Positions 1 to 9,962 of a DNA stretch of 49,809 nt are shown here, one piece after another. Under the pieces are notes generated by a model that ran no database searches, had not been told where the DNA came from, and saw nothing but the letters and a program-made list of their open reading frames with translations. How positions within the stretch are numbered: position 1 is the first letter of the stretch; each line of letters begins with the position of its first letter. A program made the position numbers and the translations under genes. Source of the DNA: Microbacterium saccharophilum (GTDB taxonomy: Bacteria; Actinomycetota; Actinomycetes; Actinomycetales; Microbacteriaceae); the NCBI RefSeq assembly GCF_007992455.1, contig NZ_BKAH01000016.1, positions 1-49,809 on the forward strand. Reading direction: 5' to 3'.

Positions 1-1
1 C

Positions 2-211
2 CCGCCGTTCCACAGCGGCTCCGCCGTCACCGACCGGCTCGCGCCGCGGCTTTTCGCCGACGCGGCCCGCGTGCTCCGCCCCGGCGGTCAGCTGTGGTGC
101 GTCTGGAACTCACCGCTGCGGTACCGCCCCGTCCTGGAGCGGATCGTCGGGCCGACGCGGCAGGTCGCGCGCGACCCGAAGTTCACGGTCACCGTGTCGA
201 CGCGCCGCTGA
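2..211 (+). CDS. RsmC/RlmG-type rRNA methyltransferase, C-terminal fragment
   Basis: Only the last 69 codons lie in the window; the gene starts upstream of base 1. The visible protein opens with PPFH, the end of the NPPFH active-site motif of small-rRNA guanine-N2 methyltransferases. It continues with FADAARVLRPGGQLWCVWN, a typical class I methyltransferase strand-helix-strand ending in a PGG turn. The RsmC/RlmG family uses S-adenosylmethionine to methylate a guanine of ribosomal RNA in the cytoplasm. The end of the gene overlaps the end of the convergent DoxX-like gene by 23 bases. Assignment rests on motif recognition in a short fragment, so the exact target base cannot be given. A generic methyltransferase is the alternative. 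Confidence 0.75.
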   Translation, partial: PPFHSGSAVTDRLAPRLFADAARVLRPGGQLWCVWNSPLRYRPVLERIVGPTRQVARDPKFTVTVSTRR

Positions 212-608
212 GCGTCCCCGCCGTCCCCGGCTGCCCTGCCCACACCGCCCACGCGACGAGGACCGGCTGCAGGAAGAGGCGCACAAGGCGTCGGCGCTCG
301 GTGTCGAGACCGGGCGCGGACGCGCCCGTCCGCCACTGGTGCACGTTTCCGGGGAACACCGCGACGAAGAAGGCGGCGACCGCGAGGCCGACCCGCGTGC
401 GCTCGCGAGGCAGCAGCACGAACGCGAGCCCCAGCATGATCTCCACGACACCGGAGACGACGACGATCGTGTCCTTGTCCGTGCGGAGGAGCGCGGTCGC
501 CCAGTCCGGCACGGCGATGCGGAACCCGCGGCGCAGGGTCGTGAGATGCCCGACACCCGCCGCGACGAGGAGGGCGGCGAGCAGCCAGCGGGCGACGGCG
601 CGGATCAT
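189..608 (-). CDS. DoxX-like small membrane protein
   Basis: A 139-residue protein with about four hydrophobic segments: residues near 4-20, 45-62, 72-87 and a C-terminal one near 112-124. The pattern AAGVGHLTTLRRGF near the start and FPGNVHQW in the third segment resembles the DoxX / DUF417-like quinol-oxidase-accessory superfamily. Its role is not established by sequence alone. The ATG at 608 is preferred over the GTG at 614 because a TAGCGT hexamer ends exactly six bases before it, the arrangement seen in front of many genes here. The 3' end overlaps the methyltransferase end on the other strand. It follows the patatin-like gene in the same direction, after a hairpin and with its own promoter. 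Confidence 0.7.
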   Translation of the reverse strand: MIRAVARWLLAALLVAAGVGHLTTLRRGFRIAVPDWATALLRTDKDTIVVVSGVVEIMLGLAFVLLPRERTRVGLAVAAFFVAVFPGNVHQWRTGASAPGLDTERRRLVRLFLQPVLVAWAVWAGQPGTAGTLSGASTR

Positions 609-620
609 CCTCACACGCTA
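609..620 (-). promoter_or_regulatory. -10 element for leaderless DoxX-like gene
   Basis: TAGCGT (615-620, minus strand) followed by six bases and the ATG at 608. It matches the TANNNT -10 consensus with transcription starting at or next to the start codon. No clear -35 is seen. Confidence 0.5.
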
Positions 621-668
621 GTCGGCGCGCAGGACCGGTGGGCCGGCGCAACGGCGGAGATCGTGACG

Positions 669-691
669 GGATGCCGTGGATCACGGCATCC
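669..691 (-). terminator. Hairpin after patatin-like gene
   Basis: A perfect 10-base inverted repeat (GGATGCCGTG / CACGGCATCC) around the three bases GAT. It lies 31 bases past the stop of the patatin-like gene and upstream of the DoxX-like promoter. No T-run follows on the minus strand, so termination is plausible but not certain. Confidence 0.4.
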
Positions 692-721
692 GGAGCCGCC
701 GCCGGCCCACGAAATCCGCCG

Positions 722-1735
722 TCAGGCTTCGACGTCGCCGAGCCCGGTGAGCATGCCGGCGCGGTCGAAGGTCTCGGCAGCCAGCCGGCGGCCGAGTTCG
801 ATCTGCTCCTCCGCGAGGTGGAAGTCCATCGTGCCAACGGAGTCGTTCGGGACGACGACGAGCGCATCCGTCGGGAAGGCGGCCAGCTGGTAGCGCTGCA
901 CGATCGACCGCAGCACATCCAGCGACTGGGTGGCCACGTCGGATGCGCGCAGCCCGGTCGGCAGCTCCTCGAACAGCTCGGCCACCGAGGTGCCGGAACT
1001 CTCGGTGCGCTGCTGCTGGGGGCGTGCGGCCATGCGTGCGGCGATGGAACGCATGGGCTCCGCCTCCATCAGCTTGCCCATCCGCGTGCGGAGCCGGTCC
1101 GACCAGACCGCGGCGTCCTCCTCCTCGTCGGAGGAGGTGTGGACCGGGAGGCCCTTGCCGCGCTGGGTGACGGTTCCGTGCCCGTCGAGGGTGACGGCGA
1201 CGGTCAGGTCCGCGCCGGAGGAGGCGAGCACGCTCACCGGCACCTGGTTGGCGACGCCGCCGTCCACGAGCAGGCGGCCGTTGAGCGCGATCGGCGGCAG
1301 CATGCCGGGGATGGCGATCGACGCGCGGAGCGCCGTGTCGATCGGGCCGGAGTCGAACCACACCTCGCGGCGGGCCCACAGATCGGTGGCGACGGCGGTG
1401 AAGGCGATCGGCAGGTCCTCGATCCGCCGCACCCCGATGATCTCGCTGACCCGCGCGAGGACCCGCCCCAACCTGATCGCGCTCGACCCGGAGAAGTTGG
1501 GATCGACCAGCTTGACCACGTCGCTGCGCCGGCGCAGGCCCCGCACCCATTCGCTGTACTCCGGCAGGTGGCCGGAGGCGAACAGGGCGCCGATGACCGC
1601 GCCCATGGACGTGCCGGAGATCTGGACGACGTCGTAGTCCCGGGCCGTCAGCTCCTCCAGGACACCGATGTGCGCATAGCCCCGGGCTCCCCCGCCGCCG
1701 AGCGCGATCGCCACCTTCCTGCGTTCCGTACTCAC
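722..1735 (-). CDS. Patatin-like phospholipase (RssA-type)
   Basis: A 337-residue serine hydrolase predicted to cleave acyl esters of phospholipids or similar lipids. The patatin oxyanion loop GGGGARG is at residues 13-19, the nucleophile motif G-T-S-M-G has Ser43, and the dyad aspartate is Asp158 in DGG. The C-terminal 130 residues are acidic and alpha-rich, without a recognisable domain. No signal peptide is visible, so a cytosolic or membrane-peripheral protein is expected. The GTG at 1735 is chosen because it puts the motif about twelve residues from the N-terminus, as usual in the family, and because TACGAT lies seven bases before it; an in-frame ATG at 1744 falls inside that -10 element. 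The substrate is unknown. Confidence 0.85.
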   Translation of the reverse strand: MSTERRKVAIALGGGGARGYAHIGVLEELTARDYDVVQISGTSMGAVIGALFASGHLPEYSEWVRGLRRRSDVVKLVDPNFSGSSAIRLGRVLARVSEIIGVRRIEDLPIAFTAVATDLWARREVWFDSGPIDTALRASIAIPGMLPPIALNGRLLVDGGVANQVPVSVLASSGADLTVAVTLDGHGTVTQRGKGLPVHTSSDEEEDAAVWSDRLRTRMGKLMEAEPMRSIAARMAARPQQQRTESSGTSVAELFEELPTGLRASDVATQSLDVLRSIVQRYQLAAFPTDALVVVPNDSVGTMDFHLAEEQIELGRRLAAETFDRAGMLTGLGDVEA

Positions 1736-1748
1736 GACCCCCATCGTA
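1736..1748 (-). promoter_or_regulatory. -10 element for leaderless patatin-like gene
   Basis: TACGAT (1743-1748, minus strand), seven bases before the GTG at 1735. It decides the start against the in-frame ATG at 1744. Confidence 0.5.
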
Positions 1749-1802
1749 GGGAACACCGCGTGCCCCCACCGGGGCTGCGGCGCACGCACGGCCGCGCGCA
1801 CG

Positions 1803-2270
1803 TCAGTCGCTGTGCGGCACCGGGGGTCCGATCAGGACGAGCACGACGTAGACCACCACGATGGCCGCGACGAGGAGCACTGCCAGCACCCACGGCCGGC
1901 GCAGGAACCACCGCATCGGCCCGTCGTACCAGCGCCGGTCCGCGGGGTCGCTCGCCTCCTCGATCCGCCAGGCGCCTTCCAGCATCCCGCGGCGGTGCAG
2001 CCAGCGCTCGACCGGCACCGTCGCGTATGGGATGACGGCGGAGCCGACGGCGAGGATGCCGACGCCGAGCCGCCACCGGTTGTTCAGCGCCACGAGGATC
2101 GCCGTCGCACCGTAGGACAGGAAGACGAACCCGTGGATACCGCCGCCGATCGTCACCGCGAGCGCCCACCCGAGGGTGGCGCGCAGGATCAGACCGGTGA
2201 TGAGGATCGTCCACGACACCATCTCGGCGATCGCGAGGACACGGAACAGCCGGGCGGGAGTGTGGAACAC
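1803..2270 (-). CDS. DUF3817 integral membrane protein
   Basis: A 155-residue membrane protein with hydrophobic stretches near residues 8-28, 33-60, 68-85 and a C-terminal segment near 128-148. The N-terminal pattern LFRVLAIAEMVSWTILI and the GGGIHGFVF block are typical of DUF3817, a family common in Actinobacteria and usually near 100 residues. This protein has an extra loop rich in Trp, Arg and Asp (about 90-125) and a further C-terminal helix. The function is unknown. The GTG start is supported by TAGGCT six bases upstream. It lies 67 bases upstream of the patatin-like gene on the same strand. Confidence 0.75.
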   Translation of the reverse strand: MFHTPARLFRVLAIAEMVSWTILITGLILRATLGWALAVTIGGGIHGFVFLSYGATAILVALNNRWRLGVGILAVGSAVIPYATVPVERWLHRRGMLEGAWRIEEASDPADRRWYDGPMRWFLRRPWVLAVLLVAAIVVVYVVLVLIGPPVPHSD

Positions 2271-2282
2271 CCCTTCAGCCTA
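2271..2282 (-). promoter_or_regulatory. -10 element for leaderless DUF3817 gene
   Basis: TAGGCT (2277-2282, minus strand), six bases before the GTG at 2270. Confidence 0.5.
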
Positions 2283-2291
2283 GGTGAAGGA

Positions 2292-2702
2292 TCACACCAT
2301 CCCGGCCCGGATGCCGTCGAGCGACGTCGCCACCCCCGGCAGGTTCTGCGCAAGGGCGCCATCGAGGGCCGCCAGGCGGGCGCGCGCCTCCTGCAGGACG
2401 CGTGCGCCCTTCTCCGTGACGGTGAGATCGGATGCTGCGCCGGCGTGCGCCATGGCATCGGCGACGAGCCCCTCGTCCACGAGCGTGCGGACGGCGGTAT
2501 GGGCGGACTGGACCGTGATGTGCGAGCGGCGGGCGAGTTCGGAGAAGGAGATCCCGGGCTCCGCGCCGATGTGACCGAGCAGCCCGAACTTGCGTGTCGA
2601 GATGCCGAGGTCACGGAGAGCGGAGGCGAGCTGGCCCTCCCACATCGCCGACACCGCGATCAGGGCGATCACGGGGCTGAAGCGGGGACTCTCGTCGGTC
2701 AT
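2292..2702 (-). CDS. MarR-family transcriptional regulator
   Basis: A 136-residue winged-helix protein. An N-terminal dimerisation helix (about 8-32) is followed by the helix-turn-helix ISFSELARRSHITVQSAHTAV (about 51-71), and the wing ends near DLTVTEKGARVL. The C-terminal helices close the dimer interface. MarR proteins bind palindromic operators as dimers and are commonly released by small aromatic or oxidised ligands. The start is supported by TACCAT six bases upstream. No obvious target is adjacent: the DUF3817 gene begins 22 bases after its stop in the same direction but has its own promoter. The ligand cannot be predicted. Confidence 0.85.
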   Translation of the reverse strand: MTDESPRFSPVIALIAVSAMWEGQLASALRDLGISTRKFGLLGHIGAEPGISFSELARRSHITVQSAHTAVRTLVDEGLVADAMAHAGAASDLTVTEKGARVLQEARARLAALDGALAQNLPGVATSLDGIRAGMV

Positions 2703-2714
2703 GACCTTATGGTA
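2703..2714 (-). promoter_or_regulatory. -10 element for leaderless marR-like gene
   Basis: TACCAT (2709-2714, minus strand), six bases before the ATG at 2702. The remaining 140 bases to the next gene end (2855) show no further feature I can support. Confidence 0.45.
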
Positions 2715-2854
2715 ACGATGCGCCCGCGCTCGTGGCGGATGCGTTGCGGCGTGACAAACGCCTGGACCGACCTCTCGTCGGCCGACGCTCCCGTCGTTGC
2801 GTCACGAGCGCGGTAGCGGAGGTGCTCACCACCGGGGCTCCGGCGACCGTTCGC

Positions 2855-4048
2855 CTAGCGGGAGACCCTCTCGGCACCCGCCGCCAGCGGGCAGCGCGTC
2901 CCCGTGAAGATGCTCTCGGCGCAGAGATTGCAGTGGATACAGGCAGAGCGCGCCGCCGCGTCGCGGCCGATGCGATTGATGAGGTCGGGCTCGCGCAGCA
3001 GCGCGCGCGCCATCGCGACGTACTCGAACCCGTCGCGCATCGCCGCCTGCATCGCGACGAGATCGGTGATGCCGCCCAGCAGGACAAGCGGCATCGACAG
3101 CGCCTCGCGGAATTGGCGGGCGTAGTCGAGGAAGTACATCGGCTCGTACGGGTACTTCTGGAAGACCGCCCAGCCGAACATCTTCATCCCGAGCCGGATG
3201 ATCGGCTTCTGGGTAGCGGCCATCTCTGCCAGGGGGATGTCGCCGCGGAAGAGGTACATCGGATTGAGAAGCGATGAGCCGCCGGTCAGCTCGAGAGCAT
3301 CCAGATGGCCGTCCGCTTCCACCATCCGGGCGAAGGCGAGCGATTCGTCCAGCCACAGCCCGCCGGCGACGCCGTCCGCCATGTTCGTCTTGGCCAGCAC
3401 GGCGATCTGGCCGTCGGCAGCCTCGCGGACCGCTTCGAGGATCATGCGGGGAAAGCGGGCGCGGTTCTGGAGCGACCCGCCCCATTCGTCCTTGCGACGG
3501 TTGATGTTGGGACTCAGGAAGGAGCTCGCGAGGTAGTTGTGCCCCACGTGCACCTCGACGGCGTCGAAGCCGACATCGATCGCGTAGCGCGTCGCTTCCG
3601 CGTGCTGCCGGACGATGCGACGGATGTCGTCGACGCTCGCTTTGCGGTCGACTCCCATGGCGAGCGCATTGGGCCGCATCGACGGCGCCAAGGACGGGAG
3701 GCCGGTCGACCGTGAATTGGCGACCGGGCCGGCATGGCCGATCTGCGCGGAGACCTTGGCACCCGTCGCGTGCACGGCATCCGTCAGCCGCCGCAGCCCC
3801 GGCAGGGCCTCGGGCCGCCAGTACACCTGGCCACGCTCCGTACGCCCTTCGGGGGCGACGGCCAGATACGCCACTGTCGTCATGCCGGCGCCACCCTCGC
3901 CGACACGGACGTGAAAGTCGATCAAGCGATCGCTCACGAGGGCGTCGGGGGTGACACCCTCGAACGTCGCCGACTTGATGACGCGGTTGCGCAGGGTCAC
4001 GGGCCCCAAGCGGGCGAGGGCGAGCGGGTCGGGTGTGTGACTGGTCAT
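2855..4048 (-). CDS. NADH:flavin oxidoreductase, Old Yellow Enzyme family
   Basis: A 397-residue flavin-dependent TIM-barrel enzyme, expected to reduce activated C=C bonds of enones or dienoyl substrates with NAD(P)H. Seen features are the N-terminal TLRNRVIKSATFE strand, the QIGHAG flavin-binding region, the VHVGHNYLASSFLSP segment that carries substrate-binding residues in the family, and a late LLGGI phosphate-binding turn. A C-terminal cysteine cluster, CIHCNLC followed nine residues later by Cys, resembles the iron-sulfur motif of the dienoyl-CoA reductase branch but with CxxCxxC spacing. Its ATG overlaps the tetR stop (ATGA), so the two are probably translated together. The divergent SDR gene suggests joint action on a cyclic ketone or enone. 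The substrate is inferred. Confidence 0.88.
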   Translation of the reverse strand: MTSHTPDPLALARLGPVTLRNRVIKSATFEGVTPDALVSDRLIDFHVRVGEGGAGMTTVAYLAVAPEGRTERGQVYWRPEALPGLRRLTDAVHATGAKVSAQIGHAGPVANSRSTGLPSLAPSMRPNALAMGVDRKASVDDIRRIVRQHAEATRYAIDVGFDAVEVHVGHNYLASSFLSPNINRRKDEWGGSLQNRARFPRMILEAVREAADGQIAVLAKTNMADGVAGGLWLDESLAFARMVEADGHLDALELTGGSSLLNPMYLFRGDIPLAEMAATQKPIIRLGMKMFGWAVFQKYPYEPMYFLDYARQFREALSMPLVLLGGITDLVAMQAAMRDGFEYVAMARALLREPDLINRIGRDAAARSACIHCNLCAESIFTGTRCPLAAGAERVSR

Positions 4049-4695
4049 TCCGGTTCCTCCTGGATTCTCGGTGTGCTCCCGTCGTCGGTGACCGAGCCGT
4101 GCACGTCAAGCCATCGGAGCGTTCGGTCGACGGCAAGATCGGGTGCGCCGACCGCCCCCGCCGAGGCCCAGTCAGCGAGAGCTGCGAAGGCTGCGGCCTG
4201 GTAGGCGGCGGCGAGGGCATGGCTGATCGCTGCCGGCGCCGACGGGTTTCGGAGCGCGATGAATCTCGCAATCGCGCCGGCCCACGGCGCATAGGCGCGC
4301 GGCGCGACCACCATGAGCTCGGGCTCGCTCGCCACGACCTCCAGCCAGCCCGGCGCAGCGCGGTAGATCTGCTCGGAGTGCGTGACCGAGGACACGATCG
4401 CCCGGCGCAGCGCCTCACCGGTCGGGATGTCGGAAGTCACGGTCTCCAGGCTCGCCTCCAGTCGTGCAGCTGCGGCCTCGACTCCCGTCCACGGGATCTC
4501 GGCGCGGCTGCCGAAATGCCGGATCAGCGTGCGCACGCTCACCCCCGTGGCCTCCGCGATGTCCTTCCATCCGGTCGTGCGGAACCCGCGCTCGCGCCAC
4601 AGGGCGATCGCGGTCTCCGCGATGCGATCCGCATCGATCACGCTCGGCCGGCCACGGCTCCGCGTGCCGCTGTCACGAACGGCATCCCTGGGCAT
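4045..4695 (-). CDS. TetR-family transcriptional regulator
   Basis: A 216-residue repressor-type protein. The N-terminal domain has DADRIAETAIALWRERGF followed by the helix-turn-helix WKDIAEATGVSVRTLIRHF (about residues 40-62). The C-terminal domain (70-205) is alpha-helical and ligand binding, with no recognised ligand class. The first gene of a two-gene operon, it ends in an ATGA overlap with the Old Yellow Enzyme gene. The ATG at 4695 is chosen because the HTH then sits at the usual distance from the start and a TTGACA -35 lies 30 bases upstream. An imperfect palindrome in the 79-base divergent region is a likely operator for self-control and for control of the SDR gene. Confidence 0.87.
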   Translation of the reverse strand: MPRDAVRDSGTRSRGRPSVIDADRIAETAIALWRERGFRTTGWKDIAEATGVSVRTLIRHFGSRAEIPWTGVEAAAARLEASLETVTSDIPTGEALRRAIVSSVTHSEQIYRAAPGWLEVVASEPELMVVAPRAYAPWAGAIARFIALRNPSAPAAISHALAAAYQAAAFAALADWASAGAVGAPDLAVDRTLRWLDVHGSVTDDGSTPRIQEEPE

Positions 4696-4774
4696 ACTGC
4701 CTAGTCGATCATTTTTGTCATATAGTGTCAATAACCGAGTCAAGAGCGACCCGGCAGGACGAGGAGGCGCCGAG
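4696..4774. promoter_or_regulatory. Divergent tetR / SDR promoter region with candidate operator
   Basis: An AT-richer patch in GC-rich DNA. On the minus strand TTGACA (4726-4731), a 17-base spacer and TCGACT (4703-4708) precede the tetR ATG by seven bases. On the plus strand TATAGT (4721-4726) is a possible -10 for the SDR gene. The imperfect palindrome TTGTCA-TATAG-TGTCAA (4715-4731) overlaps both, so a bound TetR dimer could block both genes. GAGGAGG at 4761-4767 is the SDR ribosome binding site. Confidence 0.5.
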
Positions 4775-5629
4775 ATGGGCGTGTACGTGGTCACTGGATC
4801 AGCGTCGGGCATGGGTGCCGCGGTCGTTGAGAAGCTGCGCTCCGCGGGGAACACCGTGATCGGCGTGGACCTCAGGTCGGCGGACGTCGTGGCAGACCTC
4901 TCCACCGCGACGGGGCGCAGGGCCGCGATCGACGGCGTGCTCGCCGCATCGGGGGGCACGCTGGACGGCGCGGTGCTCGCCGCAGGGCTGGGTCCGGCAC
5001 CCGGCGCGGATCGGCCCGCACTCATCGTCGAGGTCAACTACTTCGGCGTCGTCGACCTGCTCGAGGGATGGCACGATGCGCTGGCGAGTGCCGAGCGCGC
5101 CAAGGTCGTGGTGTTCTCGTCGAACTCCACCACGACGATGCCCGCGGTCCCCGGCCGGGCGATACGCGCGATGCTGGCAGGGGACAGCGGCAAGGCGGTG
5201 AAGGCGACCAGACTGTTCGGCAAGAACGCCCCCGCGATGGCGTACGGCGCATCCAAGATCGCCGTCAGCCGCTGGGTGCGCCGTCAGGCCGTGACCGCGC
5301 GCTGGGCCGGTGCCGGCATCCGACTGAACGCCATCGCTCCCGGCGCCATCCTCACTCCCCTCCTCGAGAGGCAGCTCGCCACGCCCGATGAGGCGAAGGC
5401 CATCCGCTCGTTCCCCGTGCCGATCGGCGGGTTCGGCGTGCCCTCGCAGCTGGCCGAGTGGGTGGTGTTCATGCTGTCGGACGCGGCGGACTTCCTGTGC
5501 GGCAGCGTCGTCTTCGTCGACGGCGGGTCCGATGCATGGTTCCGCGCCGACGACTGGCCGCGCGCTGTCCCCGCCGTCCGCATACGCGGGTACCTCGCGC
5601 GGATGAAGGAGTTCGCTGCTCGCGCGTGA
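4775..5629 (+). CDS. SDR oxidoreductase, 3-alpha-hydroxysteroid dehydrogenase-like
   Basis: A 284-residue short-chain dehydrogenase using NAD(P)H. The Rossmann motif TGSASGMG is at residues 7-14, VDLRSADVVADLS lies at the cofactor-selectivity strand, and YGASK holds Tyr157 and Lys161 with serines at 115-118. The segment between Ser and Tyr is long. Overall wording (VVADLSTATGRR, AGLGP, VNYFG, IAPGAILTPLL, VDGG) closely recalls the 3-alpha-hydroxysteroid dehydrogenase/carbonyl reductase of Comamonas; this is from memory of that family, not an alignment. The ATG at 4775 is chosen over upstream in-frame starts because GAGGAGG precedes it by seven bases and the Rossmann motif then begins at residue 7. 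It is divergent from tetR and Old Yellow Enzyme. Confidence 0.85.
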   Translation: MGVYVVTGSASGMGAAVVEKLRSAGNTVIGVDLRSADVVADLSTATGRRAAIDGVLAASGGTLDGAVLAAGLGPAPGADRPALIVEVNYFGVVDLLEGWHDALASAERAKVVVFSSNSTTTMPAVPGRAIRAMLAGDSGKAVKATRLFGKNAPAMAYGASKIAVSRWVRRQAVTARWAGAGIRLNAIAPGAILTPLLERQLATPDEAKAIRSFPVPIGGFGVPSQLAEWVVFMLSDAADFLCGSVVFVDGGSDAWFRADDWPRAVPAVRIRGYLARMKEFAARA

Positions 5630-5725
5630 CCTGCTGCGTTGGGCGCGCGGCGGATACGGCCGGTTGCCATGGTCACCGTGTGCGCGCCGTCGCCGGTGCC
5701 CCCGATAACCAGCCGAAGGCACACG

Positions 5726-5767
5726 AAAGAGGCCCGGACCCGCAGAATCCTGCGGGCCCGGGCCTTT
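5726..5767. terminator. Bidirectional rho-independent terminator, SDR / nrdF
   Basis: AAAGA, a 15-base stem (5731-5745 with 5750-5764, one mismatch), the loop AATC, then TTT. It has A's on one side and T's on the other and lies between the convergent SDR and nrdF stops, so it can serve both. Confidence 0.85.
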
Positions 5768-5804
5768 CAGCCGCCCATCACGGGCGAAGTGTGTTCGGGA
5801 ACTC

Positions 5805-8939
<3,135 letters not shown>

Positions 8940-8958
<19 letters not shown>

Positions 8959-9377
8959 CGTTCCAATCCGTCGCTCACGCGGTCGACGTCTTCAGGCGTG
9001 CCGAACAATTCGAGCCGGTACAGGTGCGGCACGGTGCACTTGCGGCTGATCACTTCACCGGCGAGGCAGTACGCCGCGCCGAAGTTGGTGTTGCCCGCGG
9101 AGATGACTCCGCGGATGAGGTTTCGGTTTCGCTCGTCGTTGAGGAACCGGATGACCTGCTTGGGAACGGCGCCCTTCTCCTCGCCGCGCCCCTGCCCGCC
9201 GCCGTACGTGGGGGTGACGAGCACGAACGGCTCGTCCACCACGAGAGGCGGGTCGGTGGGGTGCAGCGGGATCCGGACGGCCGGCATCCCGAGTTTCTCG
9301 ATGAATCGCGCCGTGTTGCCGGAGACGCTCGAGAAGTAGACGAGCAGCGGCGCCTCGGTCGCGACGGCCGCGCTCAC
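8940..9377 (-). CDS. nrdI: Flavodoxin-like NrdI
   Basis: A 145-residue FMN protein that supplies an oxidant for assembling the dimanganese-tyrosyl cofactor of NrdF. The phosphate-binding loop [12 protein letters not shown] is near residues 13-24. The FMN-edge loop [20 protein letters not shown] and the segment [21 protein letters not shown] are typical. The GTG at 9377 is chosen because it lies four bases after the nrdH stop and gives the normal length and N-terminus; the open frame extends further upstream, but through nrdH. The end overlaps nrdE. Confidence 0.95.
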
Positions 9378-9381
9378 GGTG

Positions 9382-9615
9382 TCACGCCAGACGGGAGGCG
9401 AGCTCGTCGATCTTGTCGGGACGGAAGCCCGACCAGTGGCCCTCGTCGGTGACGACGACGGGCGCCTGGAGGTATCCGAGCGACTTGACGTGCTCGAGAG
9501 CCGCGGGGTCCTCGGACAGGTCGAGGACCTCGTAATCGATGCCCTTCGAGTCCAGCGCGCGGTAGGTCGCGTTGCACTGAACGCAGGACGGCTTGGTGTA
9601 GACCGTGATCGCCAT
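9382..9615 (-). CDS. nrdH: Glutaredoxin-like NrdH
   Basis: A 77-residue thioredoxin-fold protein that passes electrons to NrdE. The redox motif CVQC is at residues 11-14, after the short strand ITVYTKPS, and [21 protein letters not shown] has the cis-proline and the substrate-binding WSGFRP block diagnostic of NrdH. It is the first gene of nrdHIEF. The ATG at 9615 gives the usual length; the best Shine-Dalgarno (AGGGGAG at 9629-9635) is rather far, with a weaker AGGT four bases from the start. Two NrdR-box-like sequences lie 62-109 bases upstream. Confidence 0.95.
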   Translation of the reverse strand: MAITVYTKPSCVQCNATYRALDSKGIDYEVLDLSEDPAALEHVKSLGYLQAPVVVTDEGHWSGFRPDKIDELASRLA

Positions 9616-9676
9616 GGTGACCTGTCTTCTCCCCTCAAGATCTGTGTATGCCCGGCAGTGCGCCGCCGGGAGTCCA

Positions 9677-9724
9677 ATACTACATATGGGTGCCGACATT
9701 CGATAGCACCACAAGGGCTAGTAG
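9677..9724 (-). promoter_or_regulatory. Paired NrdR-box-like sites upstream of nrdHIEF
   Basis: Two 16-base sites fit the core of the NrdR consensus acaCwAtATaTwGtgt. Site 1 is ATACTACATATGGGTG at 9677-9692. Site 2 is CCACAAGGGCTAGTAG at 9709-9724, which keeps the CwA and TwG arms but not the centre. They are 16 bases apart, matching the one-and-a-half-turn gap usual for cooperative NrdR binding. NrdR itself is not in the window. Confidence 0.55.
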
Positions 9725-9738
9725 TTACATCCGTGTGA

Positions 9739-9913
9739 TTTTCCACCGCTCTCTACAGGTACAACACATGTTGTCCACCGATTCATCCACAGGATGCCGG
9801 TTGTTTTCGAACCTGGAAAAGTCCTGGAATCCGGCCCTTTCGCGGCGTCCGCCAGGATCCATCCACAGATCGCACGGTAGACCGCGCCTCCGACATCCCC
9901 AGCCTGTGGAAAT
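9739..9913. promoter_or_regulatory. Cluster of DnaA-box-like nonamers
   Basis: Five near matches to TT(A/G/T)TCCACA occur in 175 bases: TTTTCCACC (9739-9747), TTGTCCACC (9771-9779), TCATCCACA (9783-9791), CCATCCACA (9859-9867) and, on the minus strand, ATTTCCACA (9905-9913). A 14-base palindrome-like ACAACA-CA-TGTTGT (9761-9774) overlaps the second. No box is perfect, so function is tentative. The region lies between nrdH and the divergent MFS gene and holds no gene. Confidence 0.35.
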
Positions 9914-9950
9914 CGGGTTCCGGCGTGTCGTCGGCGTGTCGCGGCGGCGG

Positions 9951-9962
9951 TAGCGTGGAGGG
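9951..9962 (+). promoter_or_regulatory. -10 element for leaderless MFS gene
   Basis: TAGCGT (9951-9956), six bases before the GTG at 9963. The GGAGGG in between touches the start codon and is too close to act as a normal ribosome binding site. Confidence 0.5.

Noticed and set aside
2703..2854. A small gene between the marR-like and Old Yellow Enzyme genes
   Set aside because: The open frames here are continuations of shadows from neighbouring genes and have no start with a ribosome binding site.
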